64,000 bases of DNA from AP-15 sp963724435 (GCA_963724435.1 CAVRUN010000001.1:1054001-1118000); one strand, 5' to 3'. Shown: positions 1-7,844, counted from the first letter of the stretch. Numbers and translations: made by a program. The notes: a model not told the origin generated them from the letters alone.

Positions 1-159
1 GCCTCGAGTAACGGGATGGGGGCAAGGCCCGCCCACTGCGCGTCCGCGACAGCGGGTGGCTGATCGCGTTCTGCGCTCACTGGCCGGCCTCCGCATGGTG
101 CTCAGGGACCGGCCGGCCTTGCCCACTGGGCGAACGTCATCGGCCTTCCTGTCGGCCCG

Positions 160-345
160 CGGCAGGGCAACACCAATCATGGTGTCGCGCGTGACGATTT
201 CGGCGAGTTGCTCCTCGGGCCGGTTCACGGTGCCCGGTGGCCGCACCGGCAGAACCATAAAGCGGCATTTCTGGTTGGAATCCTCGACCCGCAACTCCAC
301 CTCGCGAGGGAGCCCCAATCCAAACTCGGCCAGCACCTGACGCAT
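160..345 (-). pseudogene. Nitrile hydratase alpha subunit, C-terminal remnant
   Basis: Read on the minus strand from an ATG at 345, the frame gives a segment with EFGLGLP, then RVEDSNQKCRFMVLPVRPPGT and then EIVTRDTMIGVALP. This matches the C-terminal 60 or so residues of cobalt or iron nitrile hydratase alpha subunits, which hydrate nitriles to amides. The metal-binding CTLCSC region that should lie upstream is absent: the frame stays open above 345 but the translation (rich in R and G) no longer resembles the family, so the gene is 5'-truncated. Below 160 the frame runs to the window edge without a stop, which suggests a further frameshift or degraded end. Family identification rests on memory of the alpha-subunit C-terminus; it is reasonably distinctive. 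Confidence 0.6.
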
Positions 346-796
346 GGAGCCCCCGAGAAAACCGACCCCACCCCTCCCTACCCGGTGCTTCGAGATTTCC
401 CGTACAACCGGGAAGCAATCGCGAATTTTCCTCTGCTAGAGCCCCGGCACTGCCGCAATAATATTAGTAATACAGTATCTTAGAGACGATTTCCCGTGGC
501 ACACAAATCGGGAATTCTTGCGGGTTTAACCGGGAATTGTTTTCACCAAACCGGGAATTGGCGGGAACAGCCGCGGTTGCGCCGGGCCTCACGATGCACC
601 CTACAGCCGGTCATCACCCTTTACCCCCGTCACTATGGACAGAGCCGCTCCTTCCACCCTTTTTAAAGATCAGTTATGCACCGCTTTATCAGCCGCACTA
701 ACCATTCTTGCCGCCCCGTCCTCGGTCGTGCGGGAAGCGCATACCATACGATCGTGGCATTTTTGGTTTTTAAGTTTGGCCTGTGCATCAGGTTCA
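346..796. other. Gene-free stretch with repeated CGGGAA boxes
   Basis: No convincing coding frame. The stretch is AT-richer than its surroundings around 420-570 and holds a set of short CGGGAA/TTCCCG boxes, listed separately. Long frames in this interval have compositions unlike the neighbouring genes and look spurious. Confidence 0.5.
397..567. promoter_or_regulatory. Cluster of CGGGAATT/TTCCCG boxes, partly helix-phased
   Basis: Seen directly: TTCCCG at 397-402 facing CGGGAA at 409-414 (inverted pair), TTCCCG at 491-496, then CGGGAATT at 509-516, 531-538 and 552-559, and CGGGAA at 562-567. The same-orientation copies start 22, 21 and 10 bp apart, close to multiples of a DNA turn. This is the arrangement expected of an operator array or iteron set read from one DNA face. 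The protein that would bind is not known and no adjacent intact regulator gene is visible. Confidence 0.45.
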
Positions 797-1223
797 GGCC
801 AGCAACATCGCGACGAGTATAATTTGGTGGTGTATCTGACGCCTGAAGAAGGAGAAGAGCTCGCGGGTCTCGTTCTTCTGCTGCAACGACGACCAACAGG
901 TCGTGGGCTTGCGCTACGGCAATTGGAAGGCCGCGTTCGAAGAACAACGGGCACCCGGCATCTTACAAATCTAGGCCGAGCCCTTCACCACCCTCCAGGT
1001 GCAGAAGATCTTCAATCTCCGCACCGATCCGTTCGAGCGCGCCGACATTACGTCGGTGACCTACTACGATTGGTTCGTCGATCACGTCTTTCTGCTGGTG
1101 CCGGCGCAGGCCTATATCGCGGAGTTCCTCGCCACCTTCAGGGACTACCCGCAGCGGCAGAAGGCGGCCAGCTTGAAGCTCGACGATGTGCTCCGCAAAA
1201 TGCAGGAGGCGACCCACCACTAA
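797..1223 (+). pseudogene. Arylsulfatase C-terminal remnant with frameshift and amber codon
   Basis: The first part, in the frame of 797, reads QQHRDEYNLVVYLT and matches the DGYNLLPYLTG element of bacterial arylsulfatases. From 843 the homology continues in another frame with KSSRVSFFCCNDDQQVV and LRYGNWKAAFEEQRAPG, hits TAG at 972-974 where the family has tryptophan, and continues through KIFNLRTDPFERADIT, YYDWFVDH and LVPAQAYIAEFLATF to a stop at 1223. Arylsulfatases are about 500-550 residues long with an N-terminal CxPSR formylglycine motif; none of that portion is present. So this is a truncated, frameshifted and stop-interrupted remnant. A GTG or ATG at 999 could open a 74-residue piece, but it would lack the active site. 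Confidence 0.75.
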
Positions 1224-1690
1224 CCCAGCTAAACCTTCGCCAAGGTCGGTGCCGAGCTATCCGGTTGGCGCCCAATGCGGCTGGCGGTGCAGGCTGAAAA
1301 AAAGCCGATGGCAATCCTTTCTTTGTCTACAGCCGTTTCCACTGCAATGAGGTGCCCGCCGAGCCACACCTCTATCCGCCGACATGACCGCATTCTGGTC
1401 TGACATTGCATCGGGGCATCATACCGCGAGCAAGCATAGGGCTAATGCAATCTGCGGTTTTGATCGGCGCCGCTGGGGCGTGTTCAGAATTTATACCTCT
1501 CGTCTCACGTTCCCGGCATACGGCAGTGCCGGCAGCGGCTTGATTGGCGGGTTACACCCGCCCTACAACCGCTGCAGACGGCCCGACCTCTGGCCGACAA
1601 GCATTCGTGCTCGCCAGTTTACGTGGTTTTCGGGCTTCCAGACCTCGCCTAGGCGGCGTAGATTCCACCCTTCCGAGAGGATCGAGGATC
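1224..1690. other. Gene-free stretch, possibly more gene debris
   Basis: No supported gene. A short frame at 1301-1387 reads GNPFFVYSRFH, which faintly recalls the PFFxY strand of sulfatases and may be another scrap of the preceding pseudogene family; too short to call. The rest shows no recognisable motif, RNA or repeat. Confidence 0.35.
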
Positions 1691-2518
1691 GTGAGCGAAC
1701 CGGGATGGAGAGCGGGCAACCGCGCCCACTGGGATGAAAAGGTTGCTTTGCATCTCGGCCCACGCGGTTACGACCTGACGAGCCTGCGCGCTGGGCATGG
1801 CCGCCTTAACGCAATTGAAGAAGAGGAACTTGGGCCGGTTGCCGGCAGGCACATCCTGCACCTGCAATGCCATTTCGGCGCGGACAGCCTAAAGCTCGTA
1901 CAACGCGGCGCGACCGTCGTGGGACTGGACTTCTCTGCCGCGGCAATCGAGGCCGCGCATCAGCTTGCAAGCGAGCTGGGCCTAGCCGATCGTGCGCGCT
2001 TCGTTCAGGCGGATCTCTATGACGCATCGACGGCAATCCCCGGCGCGGCGGCGTTCGATATGGCGTTTGTCACCTGGGGCGCGATCTGCTGGCTGCCCGA
2101 TATTTACCGTTGGGCGCAGATCATCCGCCATTTCTTAAAACCAGGCGGTTGGCTCTACCTCGCCGAGGCCCACCCGACCGCGATGGTGTTCGATGATGCC
2201 GCGGCGCTATCTGACGGAGGACCCGGCTTCTTCGCGCCCTATTTCTCGCGTGATCCGGTGGTGATGCAAGAAGCCCACGACTATGTCGACAGGACCGCAT
2301 CGGTGCGAAACGCGACGACCCACACTTGGATACATCCCCTCGGGGACATCATCTCCGGCCTGCTGGCAGCGGGTATGACCCTCGATTGGTTGCACGAACA
2401 CGATGCTCTGACCTGGCAAATGTTCAAGGTGCTGGTACGGGATACAGATCGGCTGTGGCGCTGGCCAGATAAGCCTTGGCTGCCGCTTGCCTTCTCGCTA
2501 AAGGCGACGCGCCGGTAA
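1691..2518 (+). CDS. Class I SAM-dependent methyltransferase
   Basis: A 275-residue Rossmann-fold methyltransferase. The SAM-binding region is recognisable as HILHLQCHFGADSLKL (motif I, with Q replacing the usual G-rich first glycine, as in many bacterial class I enzymes that begin LQCHxG), followed by VVGLDFSAAAI (acidic loop), FVQADLYD and a motif around LKPGGWLYLAE. Substrate unknown. The start chosen is GTG at 1691, after a GAGAGG/GAGGA-rich stretch, because upstream residues in the same frame are not family-like and the homologous reading begins NRAHWDEKV. It stands between decayed genes and may be an isolated accessory gene. The C-terminal third, with LPLAFSL near the end, is typical of the DUF-less methyltransferase 11/25 group. 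Confidence 0.8.
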   Translation: MSEPGWRAGNRAHWDEKVALHLGPRGYDLTSLRAGHGRLNAIEEEELGPVAGRHILHLQCHFGADSLKLVQRGATVVGLDFSAAAIEAAHQLASELGLADRARFVQADLYDASTAIPGAAAFDMAFVTWGAICWLPDIYRWAQIIRHFLKPGGWLYLAEAHPTAMVFDDAAALSDGGPGFFAPYFSRDPVVMQEAHDYVDRTASVRNATTHTWIHPLGDIISGLLAAGMTLDWLHEHDALTWQMFKVLVRDTDRLWRWPDKPWLPLAFSLKATRR

Positions 2519-2525
2519 GCCGTGG

Positions 2526-3319
2526 TCAGGCTCGCGCGAGCAAGCAGCGGAACGAAGCGTTGATGCGGTAGCTCCCATCAGATCGGCGGAACGGGGCAAG
2601 GGCCTTGCTGTGAGCCTCGCTCACCGCCTGCTCGCTGGTGTTTTCCATCGCACGAACCGCCACACCGGCCGCGTTGAGGCCGCGCACCGCCGTCGCGTCA
2701 TCGGGATACACAAAGGGACAATCGACGTCGAATACCACGACGGGCGTCAGCTTGGCATCCACAGCGAATTTCCGCAGGGCATTCTCGTCCGACAGTGCGA
2801 ACGGACCCGGCGCGCCCGGCGGCGGCACCGGCATTAGCGGCCGCAATGCTGCGATCAGCGAAGCGGCTTCCATTCCTTCCGGATTGCCCCAGGTCATGAT
2901 CACGACCTCGCCGCCAGGCTTGGTCACGCGTCGCGCCTCGGCCAACGCCGCAGCGGGGTTGGCGGCGTATTGAAATGAGTTGAACCCGGTGACGACATCA
3001 AACATCTGATCGGCGAAGGGGAGTTCCTCTATATCGCCAGATCGCTCCCGAGCACACGCGACCGGGCGATAATCAGCAAAGCTTCCGCGGCATCGATGCC
3101 GGACACTCGCGCGCCGCGTGCCGCAGCCAGTTGCGCCGCCATGCCTGACCCGCAGCCGACATCGAGATAGCGAGTGTGCGGGCCGACATCCGTGCGCTCG
3201 AGCACGGCTACGTATGCCGGTCTTGCCATCCCCTCCTGAATATCGGCCCAATCGCGGGCGCGAGCACCCCATAGGCGACCGTTGACCGCCGAGCTTTGTG
3301 GCCTGGATTCACCGATCAT
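2526..3319 (-). pseudogene. Class I methyltransferase, frameshifted
   Basis: Two minus-strand frames make up one protein of about 260 residues. The first (3319 down to about 3035) begins MIGESRPQSSAVNGRLWGARA and contains the SAM motif LDVGCGSGMAA followed by VSGIDAAEALLIIAR. It then runs into TAG. The second frame supplies the rest, starting GDIEELPFADQMFDVVTGFNSFQYA and continuing through VTKPGGEVVIMTWG to LLARA. Homologous ubiE-type methyltransferases have these parts in one frame with a few residues between, so a small deletion near 3030-3040 has broken the gene. The reading could instead be a sequencing error; that is the main alternative. The substrate is unknown. Confidence 0.75.
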
Positions 3320-3563
3320 TTATGGCCTCCCTACCCGCCGACTGCATAAACTCTGCTCCTCGGGGTCGGCGGAGTTCAAAACTCCACTTCAAGCTAGCCG
3401 GAGCTGCATTGCATGCTTGCTCACCTCATCGGACCGATGCAAGCCGAACCAATATTGGTCCCGGCTTCGGTGGGGAGCGGAATGCGGTAGCGATATCGAC
3501 TGGAGCCATAGGCTGATGCGGTATCGCGAGACCGTCAAAGTCCAGCGATGTTTGATGTGAACA

Positions 3564-4250
3564 ATGATTGAGCCACGCATCCTCGTTCTTGCCCCGCTGA
3601 CGGAAGAGTGGCGGTTGCTGGGTGAAATCTTCGGTCGTCGTTACCCGATTGAAGCCGTAGAGCGCATGAAGATTCCCTGCGCGTACATCCGTGATTGGCG
3701 CGTCCTGCTGGCGCCGGGCGGGCATGGCAAGGCGCAATGTGCGGTGCAGGCACAATACTTGATCGATTGTTTCACCTCCGCCGAGCTCATCGTCTGTGCG
3801 GGCGCCGCCGGCGGCTTGCGCCCCGATCTTTCCGTTGGGGACGTCGTGGTCGGGACAGAAACTGTGGAGCACGATTACCGGTTACTGTTTGCAACGCGGC
3901 CGCTGCCGCGTTTCCGCGGCCATCAGCCATCGATCGAAACGCTGCGTCGTTTGGCGCGGGGCACCCGCAGTTTCCGCGTCGCCTTCGATGTGATCGCGAG
4001 CGGCGACGAAGATGTCGTCACCGCATCGCGTGCTCGCGCCATCCGCCATCAAACGGGTGCCGCCTGCGTCGCCTGGGAGGGCAGCGGGACCGCCCGTGCG
4101 GCGGAATTCAGCGGCCTGAAGTGTTTGGAAATGCGTGCTTTAACCGATGCGGCGGACAAAGAAGCGCCGCTGCAGTTCGAGGCCAACTTGCCGATAGCGA
4201 TGGCCAATATTGCGACGTTGCTGGCAGGCTTTTTTGAGGAATTGAAGTAG
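3564..4250 (+). CDS. Nucleoside phosphorylase-fold protein (PNP/MTAN superfamily)
   Basis: A 228-residue soluble protein with the order of motifs of the PNP_UDP_1 superfamily: N-terminal ILVLAPLTEEW, a central glycine-rich element VCAGAAGGLRPDLSVGDVVVGTETVEHDY, the substrate-side AWEGSGTARAAEFSGLKCLEMRALTDAAD, and a helical C-terminus. These enzymes cleave the glycosidic bond of nucleosides such as methylthioadenosine, adenosylhomocysteine or purine nucleosides. The aspartate in RALTDAAD sits where the catalytic acid of the nucleosidases lies. Exact substrate cannot be told: E. coli-type MTAN, futalosine hydrolase and hopanoid-linked phosphorylases all share the fold. Start ATG 3564 has only a weak ribosome-binding site. 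Confidence 0.75.
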   Translation: MIEPRILVLAPLTEEWRLLGEIFGRRYPIEAVERMKIPCAYIRDWRVLLAPGGHGKAQCAVQAQYLIDCFTSAELIVCAGAAGGLRPDLSVGDVVVGTETVEHDYRLLFATRPLPRFRGHQPSIETLRRLARGTRSFRVAFDVIASGDEDVVTASRARAIRHQTGAACVAWEGSGTARAAEFSGLKCLEMRALTDAADKEAPLQFEANLPIAMANIATLLAGFFEELK

Positions 4251-4285
4251 TATAAATCCGCCTGCGCTTGTTGCGGTCAGGGTAT

Positions 4286-4786
4286 TTATTTTTGGGGGCG
4301 AAAGTCTTGGTCGGGGAAGGGCGAGGTTGTCGGGATTTGGATCACGATCATCGGGTGGTTGGCACTTTGGTGGCAGGCGTTGCACGCGGTGGTGAGGCCG
4401 GCATAGGCTTTGGTAAAGGCGGCGGCGTCCTTCGCCTTGATCGCGGCGTCGAGCGCCGCCATCGGCTGCTTGACGGTCGACGCGATCATCTCCGGGATCG
4501 GCATATTGTCGTGGGTCGGCACGAGCTTGCCGACGTCGGCAAAGGTCTCGGCCAATTCGTCCAGCTCGTAGGCGGCATAGGGCCAGTTGCGCGCGTTGCC
4601 GGCGAGGCCGAGCTTGATATGGCGCGGCTGGACAAAGGCGGTCATCAGCTCGCCGAGACCGGGATGATAGGGCGCTGCGGATTTGGTTTCGGGCATGTTC
4701 ATCGGCTGCTGCGCGACACCGGGGCCGGATGCCGCAAACAGGAGTAGGGCGCCGGCGGCGAAGATCAAACGGGGCCAGCCGATCAT
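4286..4786 (-). CDS. Secreted monohaem c-type cytochrome
   Basis: A 166-residue protein with a Sec signal peptide (hydrophobic residues about 7-20, likely cleaved after GVA at 25). A single CNACH haem-attachment motif lies at residues 135-139 near the C-terminus, followed by a short tail. The CxxCH motif close to the end of an otherwise helical, about 125-residue mature domain is the pattern of cytochrome c' (four-helix bundle) and related monohaem proteins. It would act in the periplasm in electron transfer or ligand binding. It is convergent with the phosphorylase-fold gene across a 36-bp gap and has no obvious redox partner next to it. Cytochrome c' membership is inference from the position of the haem motif. 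Confidence 0.75.
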   Translation of the reverse strand: MIGWPRLIFAAGALLLFAASGPGVAQQPMNMPETKSAAPYHPGLGELMTAFVQPRHIKLGLAGNARNWPYAAYELDELAETFADVGKLVPTHDNMPIPEMIASTVKQPMAALDAAIKAKDAAAFTKAYAGLTTACNACHQSANHPMIVIQIPTTSPFPDQDFRPQK

Positions 4787-5245
4787 GGCTGATAACTCAT
4801 CAGCATCGCGATCTTTGATTATCCCCTTCTGTCCAGCTCGATGCCATCGCTGATCGCTCGCCCGTGTGGTGGGCGGTCTCGCACTTTGGCGCGCGTTGGT
4901 TGATTGCGCCGGTCAGTTTAACCTCCGCCCGGATACGATGTTTACCGCGGAAGCGTGAATTTCGCAAAAACGCGGTTCGGGGATGCGGCGCCTCGGAGGT
5001 AGGAAGCAGCCTGCGCGCCCCGAAGCCAGGAAAACGCCCAGCGCTGAACCCACGGCGCTCGGGTCGGTCCTGCGGCCGCCGGCGGGACAGCGCCCCGCCG
5101 ATTTCATAAGTATATGGAAACGCGTACAACGGCGGAAATACGGATGATTTTTTACCGATAAAATCGAGCCGCAATTTTTATCTGCGAAACGCAAAAACAA
5201 TCCCCATATATGTCTTTGCGCTCTTTGAATAAAAGGAAACAAGCG
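4787..5245. other. Intergenic stretch with a short repeat and a probable promoter zone
   Basis: About 460 bp without a convincing gene. At its left end lies one copy of a roughly 26-bp repeat (4798-4825). The right part (5105-5240) is AT-rich for this genome and runs into the ribosome-binding site of the next small gene, so it probably carries that gene's promoter; no box pair is good enough to name. Long minus-strand frames here look spurious (R- and P-rich, no family features). Confidence 0.4.
4798..4825 (+). repeat. Short dispersed repeat, copy 1
   Basis: The string ATCAGCATCGCG, two variable bases, then CTTTGATTATC occurs here and again at 6034-6059 in the same orientation. The first ten bases, ATCAGCATCG, also occur at 46969-46978 inside the hydantoinase B gene, where they are part of an apparent insertion. 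All three look like members of one dispersed family. Confidence 0.5.
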
Positions 5246-5440
5246 ATGCGGATTTCCTTGGCAGATAGTTGGGCGAGAGGCTTTAACAAATGGTGCGAGG
5301 CGCATGATGGCGCCCGCAACGAGGAAGGTCACGCCGTTGCCAGCGATGTCGCGCTTGCGGATGAGGCCGGAGACCCGGTGATGACGCCGCCGGAACGGCC
5401 GCACCAGCCGTGGCTGGTCCCCGGTGTCGGGACGCTTTGA
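5246..5440 (+). CDS. Small hypothetical protein (64 aa)
   Basis: ATG 5246 follows AAAAGGAAAC at a good distance, which decides this start over an upstream alternative at 5210. The product is 64 residues, acidic in the middle, with no membrane segment or known motif; it begins MRISLADSWARGF and ends in a proline-rich tail (PPERPHQPW). I do not recognise it. It is the first of three small same-strand genes between two copies of a short repeat (4798 and 6034), so they may be inherited as a unit. Confidence 0.4.
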   Translation: MRISLADSWARGFNKWCEAHDGARNEEGHAVASDVALADEAGDPVMTPPERPHQPWLVPGVGTL

Positions 5441-5505
5441 AGCAAATTTCAGGGTGGAGAGCTTGCAACGCCGTACTGGCGGATCTTACGAGAGGAAATG
5501 ACGTC

Positions 5506-5742
5506 ATGCCCCGCCAGCCGTTTTTTTTGATCATCACCGATGGGGATAAGGCAACATTCTCTGTCGAGGGGCCAATGACTGACGACAGAAAGTGGAACCA
5601 CGCCATCGTCGAGGCGCAGAAATCGGGCCGACGCGTCAGGTGCTCCCCGTCAGAGGGGTCGTCGGCCGAGGATGCGGCTCGCGACTGGCTGCAATGGTAT
5701 TCCGGGAAGCAGGTGCCGCCCGGCGAGATCGTGCATTTGTAA
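5506..5742 (+). CDS. Small hypothetical protein (78 aa)
   Basis: ATG 5506 follows GAGAGGAAATGACGTC, a strong ribosome-binding site, so the 78-residue product is preferred to the longer frame beginning at 5410. The protein starts MPRQPFFLIITDGDKATF, has a WNHAIVEAQKSGRRVRC segment and ends GEIVHL. It looks like a small alpha/beta domain: a strand, then a helix carrying the AED-AARDWLQWY stretch. No family is recognised. It lies 65 bp after the preceding small gene and 15 bp before the next. Confidence 0.5.
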   Translation: MPRQPFFLIITDGDKATFSVEGPMTDDRKWNHAIVEAQKSGRRVRCSPSEGSSAEDAARDWLQWYSGKQVPPGEIVHL

Positions 5743-5757
5743 GAGGAAGCCGGGGTA

Positions 5758-6021
5758 ATGAATTCCCAACCCGTGCGCGGCGACGCCAGTCGGCGGCGAG
5801 CAGAGGGCCAGTTTAAGTCATCGAAGAAAGCGGATTCTCAAACTCCGCCGCCCGATCATCGCCGACGGGAAGCTGAGGCCGAGAAAACGTCGCGGCTGCG
5901 CGCCCTTCGCCTGGCGAAAGAATCAGCCGACAAGGATGCGGCAGCTCGTGAGGCGGCAGCAGCGGTCGCCCGCAAAGCCGGGGGACGCCGCCGCGTTCAA
6001 AAGCCGCCGGAGGAAAGCTGA
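5758..6021 (+). CDS. Small basic hypothetical protein (87 aa)
   Basis: An 87-residue, highly charged protein rich in R, K, E and A, predicted to be mostly helical or disordered, with no hydrophobic segment. ATG 5758 has AGAGGAAGC about 8-14 bp upstream. Spacing of 15 bp after the previous gene suggests co-transcription. Similar small lysine/arginine/alanine-rich proteins are common in alphaproteobacteria but carry no assigned function; nucleic-acid binding would be a guess. Confidence 0.45.
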   Translation: MNSQPVRGDASRRRAEGQFKSSKKADSQTPPPDHRRREAEAEKTSRLRALRLAKESADKDAAAREAAAAVARKAGGRRRVQKPPEES

Positions 6022-6033
6022 TCGTCGGCGACT

Positions 6034-6059
6034 TATCAGCATCGCGGCCTTTGATTATC
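6034..6059 (+). repeat. Short dispersed repeat, copy 2
   Basis: Second copy of the 26-28 bp string found at 4798-4825 (ATCAGCATCGCG, two differing bases, CTTTGATTATC), same orientation, 13 bp after the stop of the third small gene. Together the two copies bracket the three small genes. Confidence 0.5.
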
Positions 6060-6148
6060 TGTTCCCTAGTCCACCCCACCATAAGTATCCGGCACCAGCC
6101 TCGACTAAATTCGGAGCTCTCCGCAAAGTTGTGCGGCGGCTTTGTCTT

Positions 6149-6463
6149 TCACGGCCGGGGGCGGCGGAACGGATGAGCGGTGCCGAGCATGACGAGTTTG
6201 GCGATGGCGACGGCCTCGACCAGCAACAGAGCACGATCGGCGCCGAAGATGCGCAATGCGCTTTCGGCCTTGCTCCCCCAGTCAAACGGCAACAGGCCGG
6301 TAACGATTTTGATCAGTTGAAGATTTTCGTCTGCAGCCGCCGTGAGAAGCGGCGCATCCCACCACCAGGCGGCGGCTATTACGGCAAAACCGCCGACGAG
6401 TGCTGCGCCCTTGAACGCGCCGCTGCCTGCCGCTCGGCCAACGAGCCTGATGTGTCGGTTCAC
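6149..6463 (-). CDS. Small membrane protein of unknown function (104 aa)
   Basis: A 104-residue protein with a glycine/alanine-rich hydrophobic segment at about residues 13-34 (GAFKGAALVGGFAVIAAAWWW) and a second weakly hydrophobic stretch near 75-92 (RALLLVEAVAIAKLVML). It ends in an RRPRP basic tail. No family is recognised. It is transcribed away from the repeat at 6597-6718. Translation start ATG 6463 fits because the downstream sequence has the amphipathic-then-hydrophobic order of a small inner-membrane protein. Confidence 0.45.
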   Translation of the reverse strand: MNRHIRLVGRAAGSGAFKGAALVGGFAVIAAAWWWDAPLLTAAADENLQLIKIVTGLLPFDWGSKAESALRIFGADRALLLVEAVAIAKLVMLGTAHPFRRPRP

Positions 6464-6596
6464 GATCGGTCAACGGTGAAACGCACGGTTTAGCTCGGCC
6501 GTCGCCCGCGTCTTAGTCTAGTCCCACCCGGCGTCCTTGCGTCGTGTTCTCGGCGAAGGCCTGGCGAAGGAGCATGTAAAAGAATCCCAAGGGAAT

Positions 6597-6718
6597 GTCA
6601 TTCCGGGGCGCGGGCCAAGCCCGCGAGCCCGGAACCTATGAAAACAGCCTTCGGAGATGTATGCGAGATGCCGTGTTCATGGATTCCGGGTCTGCCCTAG
6701 AGGGCATCCCGGAATGAC
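6597..6718. repeat. Inverted-repeat-bounded intergenic element (122 bp)
   Basis: GTCATTCCGGG at 6597-6607 is exactly complementary to CCCGGAATGAC at 6708-6718, giving 11-bp terminal inverted repeats around 100 bp. An internal GCGGGCC-AA-GCCCGC hairpin lies just inside the left end. GTCATTCCGG-type palindromic units are a common dispersed intergenic repeat in alphaproteobacteria. There is no open frame and no clear target duplication. Confidence 0.6.
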
Positions 6719-6829
6719 CATCCTCTGGACCAAGCGATTTCTTCACATCTTCCAAGGCCGAGATCCCGGCGCCATCGGCACCGGCCTTCGCCGCTGGAAC
6801 AAGTTTTGAGTAGCTCTGAGGATGCCCCG

Positions 6830-7684
6830 CTAATTCGGGTAGACGATCGTGCGGAGCATGACGCGGCGCTCGCTGGGGTCGCTGTCGCCCGCACCCCGAT
6901 GCATCGTCGCGCGCTCGTCCCACATCAACAGATCGCCGACCCGCCAGGAATGGTAATAGGTGAAGCGGTCCTGGGTGGCGTGCCGCGCCAACTCCTCGAT
7001 CAATTCCCAGGCTTCTTCGCGCTCCATGCCGTCAAAGCCATGGGTGTGCATCGGGTTGACAAACAGGATCGGGCGGCCGGTGACCGGATGGTTGACGACC
7101 GCCGGGCGGCGTTGCTCGTCATATTTCTTATCGGTGCGGTTCTGGTGTTCCTGCATATCGTAGAGGCGGGCGCCGGCAGGGCCGTCGGTGCGGCCGTGCA
7201 GGCCGACGAGGCCTGATAGCCGCTGCTTCATCGCCTCCGGCAGCGCGTCATAAGCGGCGCACATATCGGCAAACAAGGTGCCGCCCTTTTTCGCCGGTAT
7301 CTCGACCGCATGCAGCATCGCCAGCAACGGCAGAACTTCCTCATAGGTCGAGTTGGTGTGCCAGTCGGTGGCGCGCTTGACGCCAAACCAGTCGATATTG
7401 CCGGCGTCGTCGACATTGCGGATCCACGACACATCCGGATTGTCGGCGTGGCGGTAGTTGACCAGCGAATGCTTGCGCGGCGTGCCAAAGCGGCGGCCAA
7501 ACGCGGCGATGTCGTTGGCGCCTAAGTGCTGGTTGCGGAACACCAGCACCGGATGCTGGGCAAAAGCATCGGCGATCCAAGCAAAGGTGTCGTCATCGAG
7601 CTTTGCTAAATTGATGCCGAGCGCCTCGGTTCCGAGATGTTCGCCGAGCGGGCGGAGTTCTCTGGTCATGGTAGCCGTTGCCAT
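6830..7684 (-). CDS. TauD/TfdA-family Fe(II)/2-oxoglutarate dioxygenase, altered metal ligand
   Basis: A 284-residue member of the TauD family, which uses Fe(II), O2 and 2-oxoglutarate to hydroxylate small acids, sulfonates or ethers. Family features: PLGEHLGTEALGINL near the N-terminus, HPVLVFRNQ, WHTNSTY where the first metal ligands lie, RPILFVNPMHTHG, and ERATMHRGAGD with the second His. The usual motif is WHTD; here the codon at 7352-7354 is AAC (Asn), so one carboxylate of the iron triad appears replaced. Start ATG 7684 follows CAGGAAAAC; a shorter start at 7669 is possible. It is divergent from purM. The substrate is unknown. Confidence 0.85.
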   Translation of the reverse strand: MATATMTRELRPLGEHLGTEALGINLAKLDDDTFAWIADAFAQHPVLVFRNQHLGANDIAAFGRRFGTPRKHSLVNYRHADNPDVSWIRNVDDAGNIDWFGVKRATDWHTNSTYEEVLPLLAMLHAVEIPAKKGGTLFADMCAAYDALPEAMKQRLSGLVGLHGRTDGPAGARLYDMQEHQNRTDKKYDEQRRPAVVNHPVTGRPILFVNPMHTHGFDGMEREEAWELIEELARHATQDRFTYYHSWRVGDLLMWDERATMHRGAGDSDPSERRVMLRTIVYPN

Positions 7685-7844
7685 GCGCGTTTTCCTGTTG
7701 CGTCGATCAACTCGATGATCGGCCGATCTCGCAAAAACGGCTAGACCCAATCGGGTATGGCTGAAGCGATCGGTGGTTATTGGTGATTATATTACCGGCT
7801 GCACCGCGGCCGATTACCGACTCCCGATCGTTGTTGGAGGTGTG

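Noticed and set aside
1..80. A minus-strand frame from GTG 80 (SAERDQPPAVADAQWAGL) as the start of a nitrile hydratase accessory protein
   Set aside because: Its position after the alpha gene fits an operon, but the 26 visible residues do not match the accessory family closely enough and the window ends.
635..1297. A single long plus-strand gene of 220 codons
   Set aside because: Only the 797-840 part is arylsulfatase-like in this frame; afterwards homology moves to another frame, so the long frame is not a gene.
5210..5245. Upstream in-frame start for the 64-residue protein
   Set aside because: ATG 5246 has a good ribosome-binding site and the extra residues are lysine/arginine filler.
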